Shown here: positions 16,869 through 24,424 of the stretch, in pieces
Layout of the letters: every line of letters starts with the position of its first letter
Position numbering within the stretch: position 1 is the stretch's first letter
NCBI RefSeq assembly: GCF_900156625.1
Contig: NZ_FTOB01000003.1
Coordinates: forward strand, 62,001 to 126,000
From: Zobellia uliginosa
Lineage (GTDB): Bacteria > Bacteroidota > Bacteroidia > Flavobacteriales > Flavobacteriaceae
DNA: 64,000 nt
Direction of reading: 5' to 3'
The notes under the pieces: generated by a model
Seen by the model: only the letters and a program-made list of their open reading frames with translations
What the model was told of the DNA's origin: nothing
The model's database searches: none
Made by a program: the position numbers and the translations under genes

Positions 16869-16916
16869 AAAAAAAGTCCTGCTTTCGAATGACTATCAAA
16901 CATTGAAAACAGGACT
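16869..16916 (-). terminator. Terminator of the MbnP/MbnH operon
   Basis: AGTCCTG / CAGGACT stem with a partly paired CTTTC / GAAAA top and a large loop, followed by a T run on the minus strand. It stands 20 bases past the last gene of the operon. Confidence 0.75.
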
Positions 16917-16935
16917 ATGAAGAACAAAAATTAAT

Positions 16936-17955
16936 CTATAAATTAATGTTCATGTAAACTGAAACCCTATTGCGGAGTTCAACCTTATCGTCGTTTAGGT
17001 TTTGGCTGATAGGCAACATACCCGTCAGGCCCAATGAATATCTGTTGTAACTGGCTTCAATGCTAAGTTTTCCTAAGAAAACATCACCTTTGGTATGTGC
17101 TACCTCAATGCCTAATTCCCTGTTACTGGCGTAAATTTCCTCGGAAACCCCAACTATGGGGGTTAGGGCAACATCGGAGATGTAATAGGTTTTAAAGGCG
17201 TTGATGCCTAAATTCAACTGGTTCCCAAATTGGTAGTCTTTTGGGTTCTTGGTTTTTATGGTGTAGTTGGCCATAGTGCTAATGCCCCAGTTCCTATAGG
17301 TGAAACCGTAATTCATGGCCAACACGTAATCCCAACTGCCGTTTCCCAATTGAAAACTTGGGTTTACACTACCTTCGTTATTGGCTTTGTCATATTTCCC
17401 GGTAGGCATTTTAATACCACCGCCCAGTTGAAAGTAGTGTTCGGGTTTTATGGAAACGATGCTGTCGGGTGTGGCCGCAATTAGATTGTAGAATCCGAGA
17501 ACGCTAATATCGCCGAGGCCGCTGATGGTCTGTTCGGTATTGTCGGGTAGGCTTCTATTGTGAAATTGAAAGGGTACGATAACGTTCGCGATTATCCTTT
17601 TGCTAATCGGAAGGTTGGCCCAGGCCTGTATGGTGTTGAAGTTTTCGGTAATCCAAGGGGAATCGGCAAAAATTCCGTCACGTGATCGGTACTCTTGACC
17701 GATATAGCGCAGTCCGAAAAAATTATTGTTCAATCCCGTACCGTAGCCCATGCTTCCTCCGCTACTGCCACAGCCACAGGTGTCGCAGAAATCGAAATAT
17801 TCACCATCATAATGAATGTGCGTAGCGCATCCGCTTGGGGTCGGGCCGTCAATGTTCGGCTTATCGTTGCCGTAAGAAAGGCCGGTGTAAAAGCCAATGC
17901 ATACGAGCGTAAAAAAACGATACAGGTTTCTAGTATTCAGCAAATCGTTCGTCAT
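16936..17955 (-). CDS. Outer-membrane beta-barrel protein with a Cys/His-rich N-terminus, last gene of the MbnP/MbnH locus
   Basis: 339 residues. A signal sequence (NLYRFFTLVCIGFYTGLSYG) precedes a short region rich in metal-type ligands: CATHIHYDGEYFDFC followed by DTCGCGSSGG, giving four cysteines and two histidines within 30 residues. The rest alternates in strands and fits a 10- to 14-stranded outer-membrane barrel (LGLRYIGQEYRSRDG-like, YYFQLGGGIKMPTGKYD, a final RVSVYMNINL), similar in style to transporter or MetA-pathway barrels. Its start codon lies inside the 3' end of the MbnH gene (26-base overlap), so translation is coupled. From its position it may move copper or a copper complex across the outer membrane; this is inference. 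Confidence 0.75.
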   Translation of the reverse strand: MTNDLLNTRNLYRFFTLVCIGFYTGLSYGNDKPNIDGPTPSGCATHIHYDGEYFDFCDTCGCGSSGGSMGYGTGLNNNFFGLRYIGQEYRSRDGIFADSPWITENFNTIQAWANLPISKRIIANVIVPFQFHNRSLPDNTEQTISGLGDISVLGFYNLIAATPDSIVSIKPEHYFQLGGGIKMPTGKYDKANNEGSVNPSFQLGNGSWDYVLAMNYGFTYRNWGISTMANYTIKTKNPKDYQFGNQLNLGINAFKTYYISDVALTPIVGVSEEIYASNRELGIEVAHTKGDVFLGKLSIEASYNRYSLGLTGMLPISQNLNDDKVELRNRVSVYMNINL

Positions 17956-18976
17956 TTATATAAGTTTCATCCGTTAATGTCCCTAAAAAGGCCAGCAGTA
18001 CATTTTTTTCATTATCAGTTAAGGGAATGCCTAAACTACCCTCTTGTTTCAAAATGGGATCTAAAGTGGGGGAGTCTACGACCGACTCACTGTAAAAGTC
18101 AAGTACGGCTTCTAGTGAGCCGAACCTTCCATCGTGCATATAAGGGGCGGTAAGGGCCACGTTTCTTAAACTGGGTACTTTGAACTTGTATCGGTCGTCA
18201 GGGTAGCCGCTCACTTCTTCACGGCCTATGTCGTTGAGTGTTGGGTTGGGAGCTAATCCGTTATTTCTAAAAGCGTCATCGCTAAAAAGGTCAGTGGCAT
18301 GGCAAGAGGCACATTTGTTCTGGAAAACGGAGAGTCCTTCAAGTTCTTCTTCGGTAAATGTTCCGCCTTCTTCTTGCCGTACGTACTTATCGTACTTCGA
18401 ATCGGCCGAAATCATCATCACCATAAATTGGGAGAGGGCCTTGAAAAAGTTCTCGGTGTTCACTTCCTCATCTTCAAAGGCCAGGGCGAAGAGTTCTTGG
18501 TATTCGTCATCGCTCTTGATTTTAGCGATTACATTGCCTACCGTTTCGCCCATTTCAACCTCATTGGTAATGGGTATAATTGGAAATAGGTCTAAATGGC
18601 TTGTGGCGCCATCCCAGGTAAATTCTTTCATAAATGCCGCATTCTGTATTGCGGGAGTGTTTCTAACCCCTTCGAGGTCGTCTATACCGTGGCTGAATTG
18701 GTGGCCATGGTGTGTGAAAGCGGTACGTTGTTCATGGCAAAATCCGCATGAGATAAACCCATTGCTTGACAGTCGGCCATCGTAGAAGAGCTTTTTGCCC
18801 AGCTCAAAACCTACGGTAGTCGGAGGATTTGCCCCTAAGTCATAGATCGGCTCCGGAAAATTCGAGGGCACAGTAAATTCCAAGGGTTCGTTAACGGTCT
18901 GGTAGTCATCTGAGGACGAATCACAAGACCACAGCGCCAAGGTTACAAGTACTGCAAGTATACTGGATTTTTGCAT
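17930..18976 (-). CDS. Diheme cytochrome c peroxidase/MauG-family protein, MbnH-like
   Basis: 348 residues. It is a lipoprotein (LALWSC, Cys18). Two c-type heme sites are present: CGFCH (77-81) and CASCH (222-226), with the family segments GKKLFYDGRLSSNG, RNTPAIQNAAF, WDGATSHLD and, near residue 275, VPSLRNVALTAPYMHDGRF. Bacterial cytochrome c peroxidases reduce hydrogen peroxide, while the MauG and MbnH branches use a high-valent diheme state to oxidise protein side chains. MbnH is known to convert a tryptophan of its partner MbnP to kynurenine, and an MbnP gene lies 62 bases upstream in the same operon. The MbnH assignment therefore rests mainly on that partner; a simple peroxidase role is the alternative. 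Confidence 0.88.
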   Translation of the reverse strand: MQKSSILAVLVTLALWSCDSSSDDYQTVNEPLEFTVPSNFPEPIYDLGANPPTTVGFELGKKLFYDGRLSSNGFISCGFCHEQRTAFTHHGHQFSHGIDDLEGVRNTPAIQNAAFMKEFTWDGATSHLDLFPIIPITNEVEMGETVGNVIAKIKSDDEYQELFALAFEDEEVNTENFFKALSQFMVMMISADSKYDKYVRQEEGGTFTEEELEGLSVFQNKCASCHATDLFSDDAFRNNGLAPNPTLNDIGREEVSGYPDDRYKFKVPSLRNVALTAPYMHDGRFGSLEAVLDFYSESVVDSPTLDPILKQEGSLGIPLTDNEKNVLLAFLGTLTDETYINDERFAEY

Positions 18977-19038
18977 CTTAACTTTAGTTGTGATAACCGG
19001 CCTTTATTGGGCCGGTTATCAATTACTGTACTTTTGGC

Positions 19039-19842
19039 TTAGTGTCCCCCTCCGTTATGAATGTGGTCTACTTCGAACATTTCTGAAGTATTCACGGCGA
19101 TTTGAGGCGATTTTTCGGCATCGACCATAATCACCTGCTTTTCGGTAAGTGAAATACTGTTGGTGGCTCCTGCCAATATTTTTGAAGCGTCTATCTTTAA
19201 GTGGATATTCGAGTCGATTTCATCACTTACACGAACGTTCATCGGTAGTTGTAAAACGACTTCCTTGTAGTTGTCAAGTTCTGACCCGTGGCTACCCATA
19301 TGAATCTTAAATTCCGTAGCTTCGGTAATGCTCTCCGATGTAAAGGTGCCTTCAAAGTTCAAGAATTTATAACCTGCTTGCCATGACCACATCATATTGT
19401 TCTCTTCGGCCTCGACGAGGAAATCGCCTTGTCCTTCAGAACCTTGAAGATATTTTTCTTGATCGACACCAACACCGAATTTCAAGGTTGTGTATTCACC
19501 GGCAGGGATATCGTCAAGTTCTATTTGGTCTTCCTCTTTTTCTTGGCTGATGATAAAATAACTACTGTCTTTGTCGTAAGTGTACTCTTCACCGTCTTTG
19601 TTAACAAACCTTACGTTGCTGATGATGTAGTTAAAACGGTTGATGGTGATCTTTTCACCATTGGCATTGGCCGCGTTTTCGACGCCTAACACTAGGTCGT
19701 TACCATTGTAACCGTTATCGAATTTTATAGAAATTTCACCGCTTCCTGTTAGGGCATCGTCATCGTTCATGTCGTCATCACTTGAACAAGAGGTCATAAA
19801 AAGGGCGAATAGGGCCGAAAGGGCCAATAAAGAATGTTTCAT
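19039..19842 (-). CDS. MbnP-family copper-binding lipoprotein
   Basis: 267 residues, with a lipoprotein signal (FALFMTSC, Cys19) and an Asp-rich linker. The mature domain matches MbnP: ISIKFDNGYNG, then KITINRFNYIISNVRF near residue 65, GEYTTLKFGVGVD near 115, and the Trp-containing core MMWSWQAGYKFLNFEG with Trp152 and Trp154. FKIHMGSHG (about 179-186) and a His-rich C-terminus (VDHIHNGGGH) supply possible metal ligands. In methanotrophs MbnP binds Cu(I) near a kynurenine made from a Trp by the diheme enzyme MbnH, whose homologue is encoded next. No methanobactin peptide gene is visible, in line with the wide spread of MbnP/MbnH outside methanobactin operons. Confidence 0.88.
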   Translation of the reverse strand: MKHSLLALSALFALFMTSCSSDDDMNDDDALTGSGEISIKFDNGYNGNDLVLGVENAANANGEKITINRFNYIISNVRFVNKDGEEYTYDKDSSYFIISQEKEEDQIELDDIPAGEYTTLKFGVGVDQEKYLQGSEGQGDFLVEAEENNMMWSWQAGYKFLNFEGTFTSESITEATEFKIHMGSHGSELDNYKEVVLQLPMNVRVSDEIDSNIHLKIDASKILAGATNSISLTEKQVIMVDAEKSPQIAVNTSEMFEVDHIHNGGGH

Positions 19843-20056
19843 GGGTAAATATTTTTATGGGGAGGTAGACCTAGCAGCTTATGTTGATGCTATGTGTTCT
19901 AGGCATACCAGAACCCATCCGTATGTTATAATTTTATTTGAGCGACAAGGCTTTGTATCCTTAAAAAGGAAAAAACTGTCTATTTAATAAAGGGAAAATG
20001 CCCGCCCTGTTCGATTTAGGACACAGTTCGGCGTAGCTATCTTCTAAGGAAAGGTA

Positions 20057-20434
20057 TTATGCGCACTCGGGAGGCTCCGACAGGTCGGATGTTAAAAGAA
20101 GCGAAATTAAATTCGAATCAATTTTGTAGTTTTTGATCGAAGGAATATCGGTATCCAAACCAAATTCTATTTGTAATAGGGATTGAAAGAAAACAACTGG
20201 CTGTATTTCTACTTTCGCCTGTTTTTCCCCAAAAGGGTTTTTACTATTTTCTTCGGATTCTTTGGCGAGTTGTTTGGCCAAGTAACATTTACCGTCACAA
20301 TGAAGCATCGGTTTGTCACGGTTCTCGCAAAGTACGTTTTTGATATAGTCGTAGTTGGCGATATATTCCGCCACTGGCCAAAGTGGTTTGACCATCATTA
20401 TAAACGCCACGAAAAGCACTACGTACTGTTTCAT
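20057..20434 (-). CDS. Small Cys-rich membrane-anchored protein at the head of the MbnP/MbnH locus
   Basis: 125 residues from the ATG at 20434; upstream in-frame codons run through the promoter and are unlikely to be used. An N-terminal hydrophobic helix (MKQYVVLFVAFIMMVKPLWP) is followed by a cluster of three cysteines, LCENRDKPMLHCDGKCYLAKQL, about residues 32-54, then a charged region and a hydrophobic segment ending in PPEC with a fourth cysteine. The C-x(10)-C-x3-C spacing looks like a metal or thiol-redox site. I do not recognise a named family with a known role. It is first in the direction of transcription towards MbnP, MbnH and the barrel, though 214 bases separate it from MbnP. The promoter TATTTTTG ends 4 bases before its ATG. 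Confidence 0.7.
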   Translation of the reverse strand: MKQYVVLFVAFIMMVKPLWPVAEYIANYDYIKNVLCENRDKPMLHCDGKCYLAKQLAKESEENSKNPFGEKQAKVEIQPVVFFQSLLQIEFGLDTDIPSIKNYKIDSNLISLLLTSDLSEPPECA

Positions 20435-20438
20435 GCGG

Positions 20439-20467
20439 CAAAAATACTTTCTTTTTCCTTTAGACAA
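20439..20467 (-). promoter_or_regulatory. Promoter of the Cys-rich protein gene, probably leaderless
   Basis: Minus strand: TTG (20465-20467), 18-base spacer, TATTTTTG (20439-20446). Only 4 bases separate it from the ATG at 20434, so the transcript should begin at or very near the start codon. Confidence 0.6.
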
Positions 20468-20539
20468 AATAGAATTCGCCAAAAAGAATCGTTTTTGTGG
20501 TTACGGTAATACCATATAGAGGCCTTCGTACGAGATATT

Positions 20540-21133
20540 TTACTTTTTTACAAAAATACCAAAGAGCTCCTTATCCGCTCTTGGGCCTATCGAGTTGTAG
20601 CATCGGGTAAAAGTAGTTGTCTTGAAGAAAGGGCTTAGGTAGGTAAGGTATAATTCTTTTGAGCCGCCAAAAGGACGTTTTTCCATATCTCCTGTCAGTG
20701 GAATATCGAACCAAAGGCCTACCAGCTTTCCCTTGGGTTTTAAAAGTTTGGCTATTTGTTGCGCATAGGCATTGCGGTTTTTGTCGGTAGGAGGGAAAGA
20801 ACAGAAAAAGGTTTGCTCAAGAATAAGATCGTATTGCCCTTGGTGCTCAAAGAAGTTTTCCTGTAGCAATTGTGCTTTGGGGAAATCGGGATTTCTCTTG
20901 AGAAAATGTTCTAAAGGTATTTCCGAGACGTCCATCACAAAAACATTCCTAAAACCTTCTTTCCAAAGGTATTCGGCTTCATAGGCATTTCCGGCCCCGG
21001 GTATTAAAATAGAAAGGTTTTTGTCGGTAAGTTGGTCAACGTAGGCCTTTATGGGGGTAGAGGGGGAGCCGATATCCCATCCCGTATTGTGTTCTTTATA
21101 CCGTTGCGTCCAATATTCATGTTGGTCGTCCAT
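20540..21133 (-). CDS. TPMT-family SAM-dependent methyltransferase
   Basis: 197 residues, the whole length of a class I methyltransferase. The opening EYWTQRYKEHNTGWDIGSPS matches the thiopurine S-methyltransferase (TPMT) family, where the Trp-Asp segment lines the active site. Motif I is ILIPGAGNAYEAEYL (about 42-56), motif II VFVMDVSE, and motif IV LILEQTFFCSFPP near residue 105, a typical TPMT feature. Bacterial members methylate selenium, tellurium or sulfur compounds such as thiols and thiopurines; the substrate here is unknown. It is upstream of the Cys-rich gene on the same strand, 106 bases away, but with a promoter between them. Confidence 0.85.
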   Translation of the reverse strand: MDDQHEYWTQRYKEHNTGWDIGSPSTPIKAYVDQLTDKNLSILIPGAGNAYEAEYLWKEGFRNVFVMDVSEIPLEHFLKRNPDFPKAQLLQENFFEHQGQYDLILEQTFFCSFPPTDKNRNAYAQQIAKLLKPKGKLVGLWFDIPLTGDMEKRPFGGSKELYLTYLSPFFKTTTFTRCYNSIGPRADKELFGIFVKK

Positions 21134-21311
21134 CGTAATTTTTGCTTTAAAAAGTAATCTGAATTTTCAAGTTAGTATAAAATCCCGGTCAAACTGTATT
21201 AATATTTTCCCAAAATTGTATTTCTAACACTTCCTTTTGGGCGATTAGAAAGCTAATCCTTACATTTAAAACTTGTTTCAAACTAAACCAAATAAGTCAA
21301 GCATTTCATTT

Positions 21312-24300
21312 ATGAAGAAAACAGTATCCATTTTAGTCCTTATAGTAGGACTAATCCTTGCCGCTTGTGGTGATGGAAGCCAAAAAAGAGAGGGCAAACC
21401 CAAAGTTTTGGTTTTTTCAAAAACCTCGGGCTGGCACCACAAATCGATACCAGCCGGTATTGCCGCTATTCAAAAGTTGGGCGCAGAAAACGGCTTTCAG
21501 GTCGATACCACTATAAATTCGGAACTTTTTAATGAAGATAATTTAAAGCAGTATTCCGCAATTATCTTTTTGAGTACCACACTGAATGTGCTGGATGCCA
21601 AGCAAGAAGCTTCTTTTGAGCGTTATATACAGGCCGGTGGTGGTTTTGTAGGCATACACGCTGCAGCCGATACCGAGTACGACTGGGGCTGGTACACCAA
21701 ACTGGTGGGGGCTCAATTTGCAAGTCACCCGAAAGGGACACCAGAGGCCGATTTTATCGTTACCGATAAAAACTTTGCGGCAACGGAATTTTTTACCGAC
21801 TCTGTTTGGCATAGAAGCGATGAAATCTACAATTACAACAAGATCAATCCTGATGTGCACGTCGTAATGACCGTAGATGAATCTACCTATGAAGGTGGTA
21901 CCAACGGCGATTACCATCCGTTCGCTTGGTACCATGAGTTTGATGGGGGACGGGCCTTTTATACAGGTGCGGGCCATACCGATGAAACTTTTTCAGAAGA
22001 ACTTTTCTTGAAACATTTACTGGGAGGAATCAATTATGCCATCGGTGAAAACAAAGTATTGGACTATTCAAAGGCCACTACACAGATACCACCTGATGTA
22101 GACCGTTTTACAAAAAAACAATTGAGTGTTGGCGAGTTTTTTGAGCCTACTGAAATGGCCGTATTACCTAATAACGATGTGTTGATCGCGCAACGTCGCG
22201 GTCAGGTACTCCTGTATAACGATGCTACCCAAGAACTCAAGGAAGTGGCTTCGTTGGATGTCTACTATAAAACCTTGAACACCCCGGGGGTCAATGCGGA
22301 AGAAGGGTTAATGGGATTGCAGAAAGACCCTGATTTTGCTACGAACCATTGGATCTACCTTTATTATTCCCCTACGGGAGACAAGTGGGTGAACCGCCTG
22401 TCTCGTTTTCAATACAAAGACGGGGTTTTTGACCTGGCTTCGGAGCAGGTTATTTTGGAAGTGGATTCACAGCGTGAAATCTGCTGCCACACGGGAGGCT
22501 CCATCGCCTTTGGTCCTGATAAATTGCTCTACCTTTCAACGGGAGACAATTCTACTCCGTTCAACGAGAAAGGGGTAAAATATGTGAACAATGGTTATGC
22601 GCCTTTAAACGATATTCCGGGGCATGAGCAATATGATGCCCGTAGGTCTTCAGGTAACACTAACGACCTAAGAGGGAAAATCATTCGTATCAAAGTGAAC
22701 GAAGACGGTAGTTATGATATTCCTGAAGGCAATTTGTTTGCTAAGGGAACAGAAAAAACAAGGCCTGAAATCTATACGATGGGGCATAGAAACCCATATC
22801 GTATTTCGGTAGACCAGAAAAACAGTACCTTGTACTGGGGCGAGGTCGGACCTGATGCGCGTAATGATCAGTTTGAAAAACGAGGGCCAAAGGGTTACGA
22901 TGAAATGAACCGTGCAACGGAAGCCGGTAACTTTGGTTGGCCTTTGTTCGTTGCCGATAACAAACCTTATGTAGATTACGATTACGAAACCGGTGAAAGC
23001 GGCATTACTTTTGATCCCCAAAAACCTATTAACGATTCTAAGAACAATACGGGGCTCCGAGAGCTTCCTCCGGCAAAAGAGGCCTATATCTACTACCCTT
23101 ATGTCGATTCCAAAGAATTTCCGGAAGTAGGGTCGGGAGGAAGAAATGCCATGGCCGGACCTACCTATTATTCCGATATGTATCCTAATGGAGGAGGACT
23201 CCCAAGTTATTTCGATGGAAAAACCATTATTTATGATTGGATGCGTGGATGGATGAAAGCTGTTACCTTCTTTGAAGACGGGACCTTATATAAAATGGAG
23301 CCTTTTGCTTCCGATATTAAGGTAAATAGCCTGATCGATATGGAAATGGGCCCGAATGGTAGGGTCTACTTGTTGGAATACGGTAGTGGTTGGTTTACCC
23401 AAAACGAGAATTCCGGTTTGAGTTATATCGAGTACAATGGTGGTAACCGTCCACCGATTATTGACCATATGGTCGTAGATCATACTTCGGGGAAATTACC
23501 GCTTACGATCAATGCCAAGGTAGAGGCAAGAGATCGTGAAGACGATGCTATTTCCTATGTGTGGGATTTTGGCAATGGTGAGAGCAAGGAAACTACTGAA
23601 CCACAAATTAGCCACACCTACGACACGGCGGGTGATTATAGGATTTCCGTGGAAGTGAAAGACGATAAGGGCGATGCCGTAAAAAGCGATATGATTACCA
23701 TAGTGGCCGGAAATTCAAGACCGGAAGTGACCATTGCTTTAGAAGGAAACGCCGAGTTTTTTGAGAAAGGGATTCCCGTGAAATATGAGGTGAAGGCCAA
23801 GGATGCCGATGGAGATACCATAGACCCCAAAAACATTTTTGTTTCAGTCGATTATTTGGAAAGTTTTGATGAGCAGAATATGTCACTAGGGCATCAGCAG
23901 GTTTCCGCAGCCGTAACAGGAAAGGCCCTTACACAGGGAATGGACTGTAAAACGTGCCATAAAGAGAACGGTCCGTCTATTGGCCCGAATTATAGGGCCG
24001 TGGCAGATAAGTATAAGAAGGACAAAAAAGCCAAGGCCTACCTGCAGAAAAAAATCGTCTCAGGCGGCGGCGGTGTTTGGGGTGAAGTAGTAATGCCTGC
24101 ACATCCTAATATCACCAAAGATGAAACCCGACAGATCGTGGAGTACATCATGTCTTTGGCCGATACTTCGGTAAAGGAGAAGTCGCTTCCCGCTTCGGGT
24201 AGTATTGTACCGAAACCGACCAAAGATGACAAGGTGATGGTCATCACGGCAAGTTATACCGATAACGGCCAAGAAGGGGCCATACCGCTTACCGGTGTAC

Positions 24301-24347
24301 AAACTGTAGTATTGAAAGAAAAGGAAGCAGCGGATACGTCTAAGTAA
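21312..24347 (+). CDS. Four-domain lipoprotein: ThuA, glucose/sorbosone dehydrogenase, PKD and cytochrome c
   Basis: 1011 residues from the ATG at 21312, which gives a clean lipoprotein signal (LIVGLILAAC). Domains in order: ThuA-like trehalose-utilisation fold (about 30-245; VLVFSKTSGWHHKSI, GGGFVGIHAAAD); a six-bladed glucose/sorbosone dehydrogenase-type propeller (about 275-690; GLMGLQKDPDF, CCHTGGSIAFGPD, GHRNPYRISVD); a PKD domain (about 720-805; VWDFGNGES, SHTYDTAGDYRISVEVKD); and a monoheme cytochrome c (about 860-965; CKTCH at 879-883 and likely distal Met in VVMPAHP). A short strand-rich tail ends the protein. It looks like a self-contained periplasmic sugar or glycoside oxidase that passes electrons to its own heme. 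The gene stands alone. PQQ binding is expected for the propeller family but not shown here. Confidence 0.92.
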   Translation: MKKTVSILVLIVGLILAACGDGSQKREGKPKVLVFSKTSGWHHKSIPAGIAAIQKLGAENGFQVDTTINSELFNEDNLKQYSAIIFLSTTLNVLDAKQEASFERYIQAGGGFVGIHAAADTEYDWGWYTKLVGAQFASHPKGTPEADFIVTDKNFAATEFFTDSVWHRSDEIYNYNKINPDVHVVMTVDESTYEGGTNGDYHPFAWYHEFDGGRAFYTGAGHTDETFSEELFLKHLLGGINYAIGENKVLDYSKATTQIPPDVDRFTKKQLSVGEFFEPTEMAVLPNNDVLIAQRRGQVLLYNDATQELKEVASLDVYYKTLNTPGVNAEEGLMGLQKDPDFATNHWIYLYYSPTGDKWVNRLSRFQYKDGVFDLASEQVILEVDSQREICCHTGGSIAFGPDKLLYLSTGDNSTPFNEKGVKYVNNGYAPLNDIPGHEQYDARRSSGNTNDLRGKIIRIKVNEDGSYDIPEGNLFAKGTEKTRPEIYTMGHRNPYRISVDQKNSTLYWGEVGPDARNDQFEKRGPKGYDEMNRATEAGNFGWPLFVADNKPYVDYDYETGESGITFDPQKPINDSKNNTGLRELPPAKEAYIYYPYVDSKEFPEVGSGGRNAMAGPTYYSDMYPNGGGLPSYFDGKTIIYDWMRGWMKAVTFFEDGTLYKMEPFASDIKVNSLIDMEMGPNGRVYLLEYGSGWFTQNENSGLSYIEYNGGNRPPIIDHMVVDHTSGKLPLTINAKVEARDREDDAISYVWDFGNGESKETTEPQISHTYDTAGDYRISVEVKDDKGDAVKSDMITIVAGNSRPEVTIALEGNAEFFEKGIPVKYEVKAKDADGDTIDPKNIFVSVDYLESFDEQNMSLGHQQVSAAVTGKALTQGMDCKTCHKENGPSIGPNYRAVADKYKKDKKAKAYLQKKIVSGGGGVWGEVVMPAHPNITKDETRQIVEYIMSLADTSVKEKSLPASGSIVPKPTKDDKVMVITASYTDNGQEGAIPLTGVQTVVLKEKEAADTSK

Positions 24348-24368
24348 AACGTCTTTCCTTAAAAATAG

Positions 24369-24403
24369 AAAAGCGGCCTACATTTATGTGGGCCGCTTTT
24401 TTT
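24369..24403. terminator. Bidirectional terminator between convergent genes
   Basis: AAAAGCGGCC / GGCCGCTTTT with an inner TACAT / ATGTG extension, ending in a T run on the plus strand and with A-rich flank on the other. It serves the ThuA fusion gene and the M1 peptidase gene. Confidence 0.9.
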
Positions 24404-24424
24404 ATGGGGAGCAAGCAAATTACG

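Noticed and set aside
20023-20031. ACAGTTCGG, a perfect single LytTR-type half site
   Set aside because: No second repeat at 21-22 bases on either side, and it lies downstream of the promoter between the Cys-rich and MbnP genes; one 9-base match to a degenerate pattern is expected by chance.
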